DNA of 64,000 nucleotides from GH45 sp046704385 (GTDB taxonomy: Bacteria > Bacteroidota > Bacteroidia > Bacteroidales > SZUA-534). The stretch is from positions 1 through 64,000 of the forward strand of contig JBJKSB010000050.1 of assembly GCA_046704385.1 (NCBI GenBank). Direction: 5' to 3'. The position numbers and the translations under genes were made by a program. Of this stretch, positions 17,962-26,414 are shown one piece after another. The stretch's first letter is position 1. Each line of letters opens with the position of its first letter. Below the pieces are notes generated by a model, which saw only the letters and a program-made list of their open reading frames with translations, ran no database searches and was not told the DNA's origin.

Positions 17962-19358
17962 CAGAACAACAAGTTACCCGGGTTTATTACGATGTTGAAA
18001 AAGCAGGGATTAATTTTTCGCATCTGAGTACTGATCTTGTAGACCACATATGCTGCGACATTGAATCGCAAATGCAGGAAGGAATTTCTTTTGAAAAGGC
18101 TTATAAAGTCATACAAGAGGAATTTGGCATTAAGGGATTACGACAAATCCAACAGGATACCTTAATGTTAATTGATAAAAACTACAGAATCATGAAAAAA
18201 TCAATGAAAACAATCGGAATGCTGGCCCTGGCCCTGATGGCCTTTGGTGCACTTTTTAAAATTATGCACCTACCCGGAGCCTCCGTAATGCTGACGCTGA
18301 GTTTCTTTTTCACCACCTTTGTCTTTTTCCCGTCGCTTTTGTATGTAACGTACAAAGAGGTTAATAAAAAACAACAGGCGCTCTTGTTTATCAGTGCCTT
18401 TTTAGGCGGAGCTGCTTTTACCACGGGTGTTTTATTTAAACTTATGCATTGGCCGGGAGCTGCCATTTTACTATTCGGAGGTTTGTGCCTGCTTACTTTC
18501 CTGGTAATACCCATTATTTTAATATCGCGGTTAAAATCGGCTCAAAGTAAACGCAGTGTTATCTGGATGGGATTTATTTCGCTAATGGTTTTAATAACCG
18601 GGCTTATGCTTAAACTGCTTCACTTGCCAGGGGCCGCCATTTTACTGGCTCTGGGCAGTATTTTTCTTATCCTGATTGCCGTACCCATGTTTTACCGGGC
18701 CGAGATACGAAATTCCACCAAACCAAGGCTGGATTTTATTTTTGCTATTATCGCCCTCACCTACTTTATTGTTTTAACCTTTATGATGCAAATGAGTACT
18801 TCCGGGAGAACCCCGTATAGTCATGAGTTGCAACAAACATCGTTCGAAAAATCAGCGGCTTTTCTTTTCGATCAAAATGTACAATGGGTTAATTCAACCG
18901 ATAATACACAACTAAGAAAACTGTTTGACGAATCCAAAATATTGTCTGATAAAATAGACGGCATCAAAATTGCAATCATACAGGAAATCAACCAGGTGGA
19001 AAGAGACCAGGCCCGTCAAATTTTAATTTCAGGAAAAATGCTGGCAGAAGCCGACAGACAAGTAGCTTTTCTTTTACCCGGAAATAAATATTATTCGAGT
19101 ATGAGCATGCTTAAATCGGAGGTTAATAAGTTCATTAATTTATATACTGCAATTACCGACACTCTCCCTAAAGCTATAAAATTAAATGGCATTTTCGACG
19201 CTGATAGCGGGAACTCAACCGATCAATGGGAAATCCGTCAAATTCAGGACCAAACAGCTTCATCAATACTTACACGCTTCTCATTCTGGCAATACCAGGT
19301 ACAGCTTGCCCAAAATTATCTGTTTACAAATGTTAATTCAAACGTAAAAATTCAGTAG
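17949..19358 (+). CDS. PadR-associated membrane protein with three GldL-like HLPGA hairpins
   Basis: Residues 1-80 form a soluble helical domain (LSTDLVDHICCDIESQM, then FEKAYKVIQEEFG) of the kind that precedes membrane segments in PadR-linked proteins (HAAS/permease-prefix type). Three tandem units of about 60 residues follow. Each is a transmembrane hairpin whose turn carries FKIMHLPGA (103-111), FKLMHWPGA (163-171) or LKLLHLPGA (221-229). One more TM segment lies at about 262-281. The last 190 residues are extracytoplasmic or cytoplasmic and helical, with no motif I recognise. The Lys-x-x-His-x-Pro-Gly-Ala turn resembles the conserved motif of GldL, a gliding/type IX secretion motor protein. 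No GldM-like partner is nearby, so a motor role is speculative. Confidence 0.7.
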   Translation: MYCLTEQQVTRVYYDVEKAGINFSHLSTDLVDHICCDIESQMQEGISFEKAYKVIQEEFGIKGLRQIQQDTLMLIDKNYRIMKKSMKTIGMLALALMAFGALFKIMHLPGASVMLTLSFFFTTFVFFPSLLYVTYKEVNKKQQALLFISAFLGGAAFTTGVLFKLMHWPGAAILLFGGLCLLTFLVIPIILISRLKSAQSKRSVIWMGFISLMVLITGLMLKLLHLPGAAILLALGSIFLILIAVPMFYRAEIRNSTKPRLDFIFAIIALTYFIVLTFMMQMSTSGRTPYSHELQQTSFEKSAAFLFDQNVQWVNSTDNTQLRKLFDESKILSDKIDGIKIAIIQEINQVERDQARQILISGKMLAEADRQVAFLLPGNKYYSSMSMLKSEVNKFINLYTAITDTLPKAIKLNGIFDADSGNSTDQWEIRQIQDQTASSILTRFSFWQYQVQLAQNYLFTNVNSNVKIQ

Positions 19359-19360
19359 CC

Positions 19361-20284
19361 ATGAAAAAATCAAATTATATAAGCGGAATTATAGCATTAT
19401 GCTTGGTGCTGATCGCAACCATTTTTAAAATTAATCACCTTCCGGGTGCCAGCATACTACTCATTGTCGGCCTGGGATCAATGGCTTTGGTTTTCCTCCC
19501 CATGGTTTATTTGCAATTGTTAAAATCGACTAACGACAAGCTGTTAAAACTGGTTTACCATATGGCTTTTATATCATTTTTTGTTGATTTTATAGGCATG
19601 ATATTTAAAGTTAATCACTTTTCGGGAGCAGCTATTTTATTATATATAGGATTGCCTCTGCCCTTTATTGCATTTCTGCCTGCCTATATGTATTATCACA
19701 ACCGGCGTAAATTAAAAACTGATATGAGTTTCTCTGGTATTTTATTGTTTATGATTTACCTGGGCGTATTTTCATCGTTTCTTGCCTTAAGCGTAAGCCG
19801 AACCGTTTTAAATTCGAGCGCTGAGATAACTAATACCATAAATTCGGGCAATAAAAACGCAACCGTATTACAGCACGATCAGGCCTGTGCAGACATCATT
19901 AGACAAATCGAAAAAATTAAAAGCAACTTAATGGTTAGCATCGATAACCGAAACCAATATTTGATAACCAATAATTCAATAGGAAATTTTGAGCAGCTTA
20001 TTGGAAAAGACAGAAGAATAAATTATGCCCTGCTTTGCCAGTCGGGTTTGAACGATTTCGATAAAAAATATAATTCATTCAAATCGAAAATTTCCAAAAT
20101 TCAGCACCCTTCGTTTATTGATGAATTATTTGCTGAAATTGAGCACTACACAATTCCAACAGGAAACCATGAAGTACCGGAAATCAGTAGTTTGCTTTTA
20201 ATTGATGCCCTGAACGTACTAACCGATTGCCAGAATAAAATTCTGCTTATCGATTACCTCACGGGCAAAAAACTGGAGTCGTAA
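19361..20284 (+). CDS. membrane protein with two GldL-like HLPGA hairpins
   Basis: This is a shorter relative of the preceding protein, starting 2 bp after it. It has two hairpin units with FKINHLPGA (22-30) and FKVNHFSGA (82-90), a fifth TM helix at about 122-142, and then a 160-residue helical tail (NSGNKNATVLQHDQACADII onward). It lacks the N-terminal soluble domain. The pair probably form one complex under control of the PadR gene two genes upstream. Its function is unknown; the repeat relation is seen directly. Confidence 0.7.
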   Translation: MKKSNYISGIIALCLVLIATIFKINHLPGASILLIVGLGSMALVFLPMVYLQLLKSTNDKLLKLVYHMAFISFFVDFIGMIFKVNHFSGAAILLYIGLPLPFIAFLPAYMYYHNRRKLKTDMSFSGILLFMIYLGVFSSFLALSVSRTVLNSSAEITNTINSGNKNATVLQHDQACADIIRQIEKIKSNLMVSIDNRNQYLITNNSIGNFEQLIGKDRRINYALLCQSGLNDFDKKYNSFKSKISKIQHPSFIDELFAEIEHYTIPTGNHEVPEISSLLLIDALNVLTDCQNKILLIDYLTGKKLES

Positions 20285-20304
20285 TCTCGCTTTATAAATG
20301 CCAC

Positions 20305-20342
20305 ACACCAGCTTAAATAATCCCATAAGCTGGTGTTTTTTT
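20305..20342 (+). terminator. rho-independent terminator of the PadR operon
   Basis: ACACCAGCTTA (20305-20315) and TAAGCTGGTGT (20326-20336) form a perfect 11-bp stem with a 10-base loop. Seven T's run from 20336. It follows the operon's last stop codon by 20 bp. Confidence 0.85.
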
Positions 20343-20344
20343 AA

Positions 20345-20872
20345 TCAGAACTTGTAATAAATCCCCGCTCCCCCGTCAAAACCGGTGTTCCAATCATCCT
20401 TGTTATAATAATAGAAACCATAACCCATTTGGAAGTTAAAACCAACCCGTTGGCCGGCACATATTTCAAAGCCTACCCCAATACCTGAAATATTGGTAAT
20501 GTCTCTGCTGGTTTGATAAGAAGTAGTTGGTACCGAACTCGAATAACTATAATTTTCCCATTTATCGTAGCGATAAATGTAGTTATTGGCCAAATATCCG
20601 TAAAGGTGGGTAATACGGCCTTTGTTTATGGAATATAACATTTCAAGGCCCATGCTAAAATGGGAATGGTCCGATCCGAAAATAGGAGTTGTGGTTACAT
20701 GGAAACCAAAAGTTCCGGGGAAAAACCGGTACGACAACCCATAACCCGAGGCTGCCCCTCCAAAGGCTCCCACATGGTGCATGTAGGCAACAGGCTCTTC
20801 CTGTTTATCCTGGGCAAAAACTATAAAACCACTATAACAACTGATTAAAAGGGTAAATAAAATCTTTTTCAT
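20345..20872 (-). CDS. small outer-membrane beta-barrel-like protein, unknown function
   Basis: I do not recognise a family name. Residues 1-20 form a Sec signal peptide ending IVFAQ. The mature 155 residues are rich in Gly, Tyr and Phe in an alternating pattern (GAASGYGLSYRFFPG, GYGFYYYNKDDW), and the chain ends GAGIYYKF with the terminal Phe typical of outer-membrane barrels. It is transcribed toward the terminator of the opposite-strand PadR operon. About 8 strands would fit its length. Confidence 0.65.
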   Translation of the reverse strand: MKKILFTLLISCYSGFIVFAQDKQEEPVAYMHHVGAFGGAASGYGLSYRFFPGTFGFHVTTTPIFGSDHSHFSMGLEMLYSINKGRITHLYGYLANNYIYRYDKWENYSYSSSVPTTSYQTSRDITNISGIGVGFEICAGQRVGFNFQMGYGFYYYNKDDWNTGFDGGAGIYYKF

Positions 20873-20900
20873 ATTAATAAATTTTAGTTTAATAAAGATA

Positions 20901-21656
20901 CTAAAATTCGTTCAATGCCTTTACCAAAGCATCCTTTTTGCGGGTTGAAACGGGTACGCTTTGGTTATCGCTCATAATGAGTGTTCCGCCGTCGGCTTTA
21001 TCCAGTCGCATAATATGATCGAGATTTACCAGGTGAGACTGATGTACCCTGAAAAAATGGTATTCGTTTAATATATCGTCATAATCTTTCAATGTATGCG
21101 AAACCAGCACAGGCTTTTGATTTGTCAGGAAAAATTTTGTGTAATTCCCTGTTGATTCACACCGGATAATATCTGAAATATTAACCAGGAATATACTCTC
21201 GGCCGTTTTTAGTACCAGCTTTTTCGAATCCTTTTGAATGCTTTTCAGATTATTGAGCAATGCCGACAGGTTATCCCTCTCGTTTTCAAGCGAGCTTATT
21301 ACCCGGTCAACCGCTATAATTAATTCATCGGGATCGAGCGGTTTTAACAAATAATCAATAGCACTAAACCTAAAAGCTTTAACCGCATATTCATCAAAAG
21401 CTGTCAGGAAAATGAGGGCAAAATCCTTTTTCTCAATCCGGTTCAATAAGTCGAAGCCGGTTCCATCGGGCATTTTAATATCCAGGAAAACCAGATCGGG
21501 TTGTGCTGATTTTACCAACTGTATGCCTGAAAGTACATCCTGTGCCTCACCTATCAGTTCCACACCAGGACAATAAATTCGGATCATTTCCCGAATGGCC
21601 TCACGGGCTTTGCTCTCGTCGTCTATAATAACTGTCTTTAGTTTTGCGGTATTCAT
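20901..21656 (-). CDS. LytTR-type response regulator
   Basis: This is a two-component regulator of 251 aa. The receiver domain (1-120) has the acidic pair D12-D13, phospho-acceptor D59 in LVFLDIKMPDG, and Lys in LLKPLDPDEL. A LytTR DNA-binding domain follows (about 145-251) with IIRCESTGNYTKFFL, FFRVHQSHLVNLDHI and a final VSTRKKDALVKAL. It starts 11 bp downstream of the propeller kinase stop on the same strand. The cognate pair is therefore clear, and kinase and regulator are likely co-transcribed. Confidence 0.93.
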   Translation of the reverse strand: MNTAKLKTVIIDDESKAREAIREMIRIYCPGVELIGEAQDVLSGIQLVKSAQPDLVFLDIKMPDGTGFDLLNRIEKKDFALIFLTAFDEYAVKAFRFSAIDYLLKPLDPDELIIAVDRVISSLENERDNLSALLNNLKSIQKDSKKLVLKTAESIFLVNISDIIRCESTGNYTKFFLTNQKPVLVSHTLKDYDDILNEYHFFRVHQSHLVNLDHIMRLDKADGGTLIMSDNQSVPVSTRKKDALVKALNEF

Positions 21657-21667
21657 GGTAATAACTA

Positions 21668-24600
21668 TTAAAATTCTGTTTTAAAAGGCACATTTATCAA
21701 TACTTCGGTTCCGGTTATATTTCTGTCAACCTCACTTAAATCGTTGATTTGCATCGAATAGTTATCCGATTTTTTATTAAAAATATTCAACCGTTCACGT
21801 GCGATAACGGTTGCCAGTGATTTATGCTTTTTTATTTCTGATTGTTGCATACTTTTTGTAATTCCAATGCCATTATCGCGGATGGAAATCAGGATGCTGT
21901 CTTCAATAAAACTATAATTTACCTCAATCATTCCCGGGTATTTAATCGCTTTAAAACCATGCTCAATAGCATTTTCGATAAAAGGTTGTGCCATCATGGG
22001 TGGTATTTTGATATGTTCAGGGTCAATATCTTCAGTACAATCAATACTAAAATCGAACGAATCGTTAAACCTGAGTTTTTGTAATTCCATATAATAAGCC
22101 AGGGTTTCCAACTCCTTACTTAATAAAATGTATTCATTCCGGGTATTCTGGAGGAACAGCCGCATAAGCTTGGCAAATTTAGAAAGGTATCGGCCGGCTT
22201 CCCTGGGTTCACTTTTAAAAATAAAGCTTTGGATAGCAATTAAGGCATTAAAAACAAAATGAGGATTCATTTGCGAACGTAACAGTTTTTGCTCCAGTTT
22301 TAACTGTTTTTCCTTAAGTCGGAACCTTTTGATACGCTGGTAATAAATAGAAGAAATTATGCATAAAACCAACAGCATTTCGATAAAAACAAACCAGGTT
22401 CGTTTCCAAAAAGGAGGTTCAATAACAAGTTCAATTTTTTGGGGACTGATACCTGTCTTGAGGTTGGCCTCGGTAGTCACGCAAAAAGTATAATTTCCAT
22501 GGTCAATGTGCGTATACGAAGCAAAATTTATATTATCGGTTTTAACCCAGTCCTCATCTATACCTTTCAACTTGTATAAATATTGAGTTTTGGTTTTCAG
22601 GAAATTTAAATCGCTGAACTCAAATGAAAAAAAGTTTTGATCATATTTAAGTACCACACGCTTGTTTTGTGTAAAATCGGTTCGAACGGTTTTATTGAAG
22701 ATTTTAAATCCTGTAATTTCCACTTTATCGGAAGATAAAACTGACCCGATCGATTTGGGATCGAAGGCATAAAAACCATCATCAGAGGCAACCAGAATTT
22801 CATTCGATTTTGTCCTGAACAGTGCTTCGTTGAATTCGCCGGGTATCATGCCCCAACCCTCAGCATAAACCCGCAATTGATTTGTTTTTCGATTCCATTG
22901 AATCAGCCCCTTTGGTGTTGAAATCCAGATTGAACCCTGTTTATCTTCAACCAAACCCAGAATAACATCTGAAGGTAATCCATCTGCCGAAGTAAAATGA
23001 GTAAAGGTTCCATTTTTATAATTATAAATGTTAATTCCCAACCCGCCAATCAAAAGGGTATTATCGGCACACTGTAAAATGGCTGATGCATGGTTACCCC
23101 AAAAGGCATCAGCATTACCCGGTGAACTGGTGAATTGCTGAATACTCATGCTACTTGCAGTAATACGGTTTAATCCGTTATTTGTAGTGCCCATCCATAC
23201 ATATCCTTTGTTATCGGGATAAATAAACTGTGTAAGACGCGAACTCAGCTGGTGATTGCTTTTTTTAAATCGAAATACGGCACTGTCAACAGCTGGCCTA
23301 AACTCAGTTAAACCTGACCCGGTTGCCAGCCATAAAGTCTTATTATGTAACTTAACTGAATAAACAGGTATATCAACCAAACCACTGGCTGATACAAAAA
23401 CTGAATCATTTCCTGAAAATTTCAGCAAGCCTTTTTCGGTGCCCAGCCACAGCACTTCATTTGGCATACATAAACTATAAATATTCTGGCTAAGCAAGCC
23501 TTTATGGAAACTATTTTCGGTATTGTATAACCCTGATATTTTCAATTTACGGTCGAGCTTAACCAGGCCCTGATTAGTGGCCAACCAAAATACTCCTCTG
23601 CTTGTTTTAAGGATATCATTCACCGACCCGGTAACTGAAATTTCATCAGGTCCAAGCCATTTTTGCTGGTTTAAATTATAGATTAAAAGTCCCTGTCCGG
23701 TTCCCATCATCACAAGGCTATCTGTCACCATTAGCCTGTTTATTTTCCGATTTTCAGCATCCTTAATCCCATCAAAATGGCATATCCAATCAAAGGTAAA
23801 ATTCCGGATATTAAGTTTTACCAAACCCGATGATGTAGCCATAAACACTTCATTACCGACAGGAGCAAAAGCAAAAACATCAGTCAGCCAGGGTTTTATA
23901 ATTTGTTTAAACTGTTGTCCCTGTTTGATGATTAAACCGTTATTGGTTCCAAAAAAAGTCATTTGGTTATAATTAAACAGGCAATGAACTATTTCAAAAT
24001 GCTTAAGATTCAAAATATTAATATGGTTATTGTCTCCCCACTCCGGCAGAATGGCTGCTTTATTAAAATTCACAAAACTTTCGTAAAAGTCGCCCTTAAT
24101 ATTATACCTATGCAAATATCCCTGCTGACTAAAACACCAAACAAAATCATTATCTATCTCAATCAGCTTAAGTTCAGGTACCATAGGAGCTTCAAGCAAA
24201 TTTAGGTTATACGGTTCAAACATACCCTTATCGCGATTAAAAAAATGTACCCCCTGGGCACCCCAAAAACCTACCCAAAGCCGGTTTTTGTTATCCTCAT
24301 AAAAATCGTTATACCAATCGAATTTTAGACTGTTATACCGAAGCGCATAATGTGTAAACTTCTCAGCATTCCGGTCAAATTTGTAAAAACCTCTGCCCGA
24401 CCACAAACCAATCCAAATATCCTTCTCCCGGTCTTCGTACAAACATGAAACCATTTTACCCGGGAATTTTTTTTCATAATCGATAAAGGAATCGTTTAGG
24501 GTATCCCACTTTAACAAACCGCCACCTTTGGTACCAATCCACAACTGGTTGTCGGAATCCTGTAAAAAACAGCTTACTTTATTTGAACTGAGCGAACCTT

Positions 24601-25678
24601 GGGTTGCCGGTATATGAAGGTAATGGCGAAATAGATTCTCGCGATAATGTAACAGGGAAATTCCCTTATCAGTGCCAATCCACAGGTTATAGTTCGCATC
24701 AAACAACAGGCAGTTTAATTGATTGCTAACAAGGGTATTATTATTATTATCATTTTCATTGTGTTGATAAGCTGTAAACACAGCTGTTTCCGGATTAAAA
24801 CTGTATAAACCGTGACCTGTAGCAATCCATAGTTTCTTATTATAAGCTTCCACGATATCAAAAGTTGAAGTGGCCAGCCACTTTCTAAACCTGTCATCTT
24901 CCGGAAAATACTGATAAAATCCATCGGTAGCGCTCATCCAGTACTTTCCTCCTGAGTCTTGAAAAATACAGGCAATATCGTTGTCTCTTTTTTTATCAGG
25001 GTTGTTGGGATCAGCCTTTATTAAACTAAATTGGTTGGTAATAGTATCGAGTTTATAAGGACCAAAATCGCGGCCCCCAAACCAAAGGTTTCCTGACCGA
25101 TCACAAAAAATAGAATGATAATCGTAATATCGGCTCCCGATTTTCTCATGACGAAATTTACGGATATCATTGGTTTTCAGGTCAATTTTATTCAAGACAC
25201 CATCTACAGTTTCAACCCATAAAATACCTGAATTTGGTGCATGATAAACCTTTCGCACCCATCCGTTACTTAATCCATTAACAAACTGTGAATGTATCGG
25301 AAAATGCCAAAATGATTCATTTTGGGGATTGTACCTGTTTAAACCTTTTTTAGTTCCGACCCAAAGGCAGCCGGAAACATCAATACTGAGTGAGGTCACA
25401 TAATTATCCGAAAGCGAAAGTGAATCCTCTTCATCATGTAAAAAAGTCCTGAATTTATACCCATCGTACCGGTTTAACCCATTGGTGGTGGCAATCCAAA
25501 TAAAACCACAGGAATCCTGAACCATATCAAGTACATTGTTTCCGCTTAATCCATCCCGGGTTGTTAAATTTCTGAAACGGGTAAACAATTCATGGTTAAA
25601 AACAGGTTCAACTGAGGTCTGTCCTGCCACATTTAACAGGTTCACCAATAAAAGATATAGTAAATAGTATTTTTTCAT
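21668..25678 (-). CDS. two-component regulator-propeller LytS-type sensor kinase
   Basis: This is a giant sensor of 1336 aa. The ATG at 25678 is chosen because MKKYYLLYLLLVNLL begins a signal peptide (cleavage near VAGQ); an upstream ATG at 25759 would bury it. About 14 two-component propeller repeats (LWIGT..GL-.RYD types) fill residues 40-950 as two seven-bladed propellers. A Y_Y_Y domain (about 985-1065), one TM helix (about 1075-1095) and a His_kinase domain follow, with H1140 in QMNPHFVFNALIAIQSF, then a HATPase with FIENAIEHGFK and NGIG. Unlike polysaccharide-utilisation hybrid systems, the response regulator is a separate gene just downstream. The ligand is unknown. Confidence 0.9.
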   Translation of the reverse strand: MKKYYLLYLLLVNLLNVAGQTSVEPVFNHELFTRFRNLTTRDGLSGNNVLDMVQDSCGFIWIATTNGLNRYDGYKFRTFLHDEEDSLSLSDNYVTSLSIDVSGCLWVGTKKGLNRYNPQNESFWHFPIHSQFVNGLSNGWVRKVYHAPNSGILWVETVDGVLNKIDLKTNDIRKFRHEKIGSRYYDYHSIFCDRSGNLWFGGRDFGPYKLDTITNQFSLIKADPNNPDKKRDNDIACIFQDSGGKYWMSATDGFYQYFPEDDRFRKWLATSTFDIVEAYNKKLWIATGHGLYSFNPETAVFTAYQHNENDNNNNTLVSNQLNCLLFDANYNLWIGTDKGISLLHYRENLFRHYLHIPATQGSLSSNKVSCFLQDSDNQLWIGTKGGGLLKWDTLNDSFIDYEKKFPGKMVSCLYEDREKDIWIGLWSGRGFYKFDRNAEKFTHYALRYNSLKFDWYNDFYEDNKNRLWVGFWGAQGVHFFNRDKGMFEPYNLNLLEAPMVPELKLIEIDNDFVWCFSQQGYLHRYNIKGDFYESFVNFNKAAILPEWGDNNHINILNLKHFEIVHCLFNYNQMTFFGTNNGLIIKQGQQFKQIIKPWLTDVFAFAPVGNEVFMATSSGLVKLNIRNFTFDWICHFDGIKDAENRKINRLMVTDSLVMMGTGQGLLIYNLNQQKWLGPDEISVTGSVNDILKTSRGVFWLATNQGLVKLDRKLKISGLYNTENSFHKGLLSQNIYSLCMPNEVLWLGTEKGLLKFSGNDSVFVSASGLVDIPVYSVKLHNKTLWLATGSGLTEFRPAVDSAVFRFKKSNHQLSSRLTQFIYPDNKGYVWMGTTNNGLNRITASSMSIQQFTSSPGNADAFWGNHASAILQCADNTLLIGGLGINIYNYKNGTFTHFTSADGLPSDVILGLVEDKQGSIWISTPKGLIQWNRKTNQLRVYAEGWGMIPGEFNEALFRTKSNEILVASDDGFYAFDPKSIGSVLSSDKVEITGFKIFNKTVRTDFTQNKRVVLKYDQNFFSFEFSDLNFLKTKTQYLYKLKGIDEDWVKTDNINFASYTHIDHGNYTFCVTTEANLKTGISPQKIELVIEPPFWKRTWFVFIEMLLVLCIISSIYYQRIKRFRLKEKQLKLEQKLLRSQMNPHFVFNALIAIQSFIFKSEPREAGRYLSKFAKLMRLFLQNTRNEYILLSKELETLAYYMELQKLRFNDSFDFSIDCTEDIDPEHIKIPPMMAQPFIENAIEHGFKAIKYPGMIEVNYSFIEDSILISIRDNGIGITKSMQQSEIKKHKSLATVIARERLNIFNKKSDNYSMQINDLSEVDRNITGTEVLINVPFKTEF

Positions 25679-25829
25679 GGCAAAATTGCGACCGTAAAAT
25701 ATTAAAAATGTCGCAATTATAAAATTGTGAACAATCAAATAATCAAAAAACAGGTTCAAATAATAGAAAATACAGTACGAACTTCAATTCAATTAACCGA
25801 AACAATGGTAAATTCCGAAATTTACATAC

Positions 25830-26192
25830 ATGAATACGGAAGCAAAAAATTTGTTTACTTGTGGCGGCGATTTACTTTCGTACCAGTCTATAATCAGGAT
25901 TGAAGAAATTTCGAATGAAACTTTTTTCTTCCTGCAGGATGGTTCCCGTTCAAAATCAGTACTTACCATTGATGCCTTGGAATGGGAATTACCGAAAGAA
26001 GTTTTTGTTCGGGTTCACCCCAATCACCTGATCAACTTAAATTTCAGCAGAAAATTATTTACAGTTCATACCCAATGGATTGAACTCGAAAATGGTGAAA
26101 AAATACCTATTTCAAATGAACTTGGCCTCCCAAAACCCATAAGAAAAGATTACCTGATTATGCGCTGGCTTAAGTCTTTTCTTCATAAGTAG
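25830..26192 (+). CDS. stand-alone LytTR DNA-binding-like protein
   Basis: The 120-aa protein consists almost wholly of a LytTR domain (IIRIEEISNETFFFLQDGS, then VFVRVHPNHLINLNF and a final ISNELGLPKPIRKDYL). It has no receiver or kinase. It lies between, and divergent from, the propeller kinase on one side and the SpoIIE protein on the other. The RVHP-HLINL motif is typical of functional LytTR members. It may regulate the flanking signalling genes or compete with the full-length LytTR regulator. That role is inference. Confidence 0.78.
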   Translation: MNTEAKNLFTCGGDLLSYQSIIRIEEISNETFFFLQDGSRSKSVLTIDALEWELPKEVFVRVHPNHLINLNFSRKLFTVHTQWIELENGEKIPISNELGLPKPIRKDYLIMRWLKSFLHK

Positions 26193-26414
26193 ACTATTCT
26201 AACAACTGAACATTATGCTGGTTTTTCCGTTATTTTAGCACTAATTAATGTTATAATAAAAGAGAGTTCAATTATTATTTCTTAATTTAGCTTTTAAACC
26301 GGGAAAAATGAATAGTCCATCGAACAAAAAACCAACATGAAATTTTGTTGAGCATTTGTCATTTTTCATAATGATGGTTTTGTAAGTATCCTTTATAACA
26401 TAATTATCTGGCGT

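Noticed and set aside
25679..25759. N-terminal extension of the propeller kinase from an upstream ATG
   Set aside because: It would place 27 residues ahead of a normal signal peptide; the downstream ATG is a better start.
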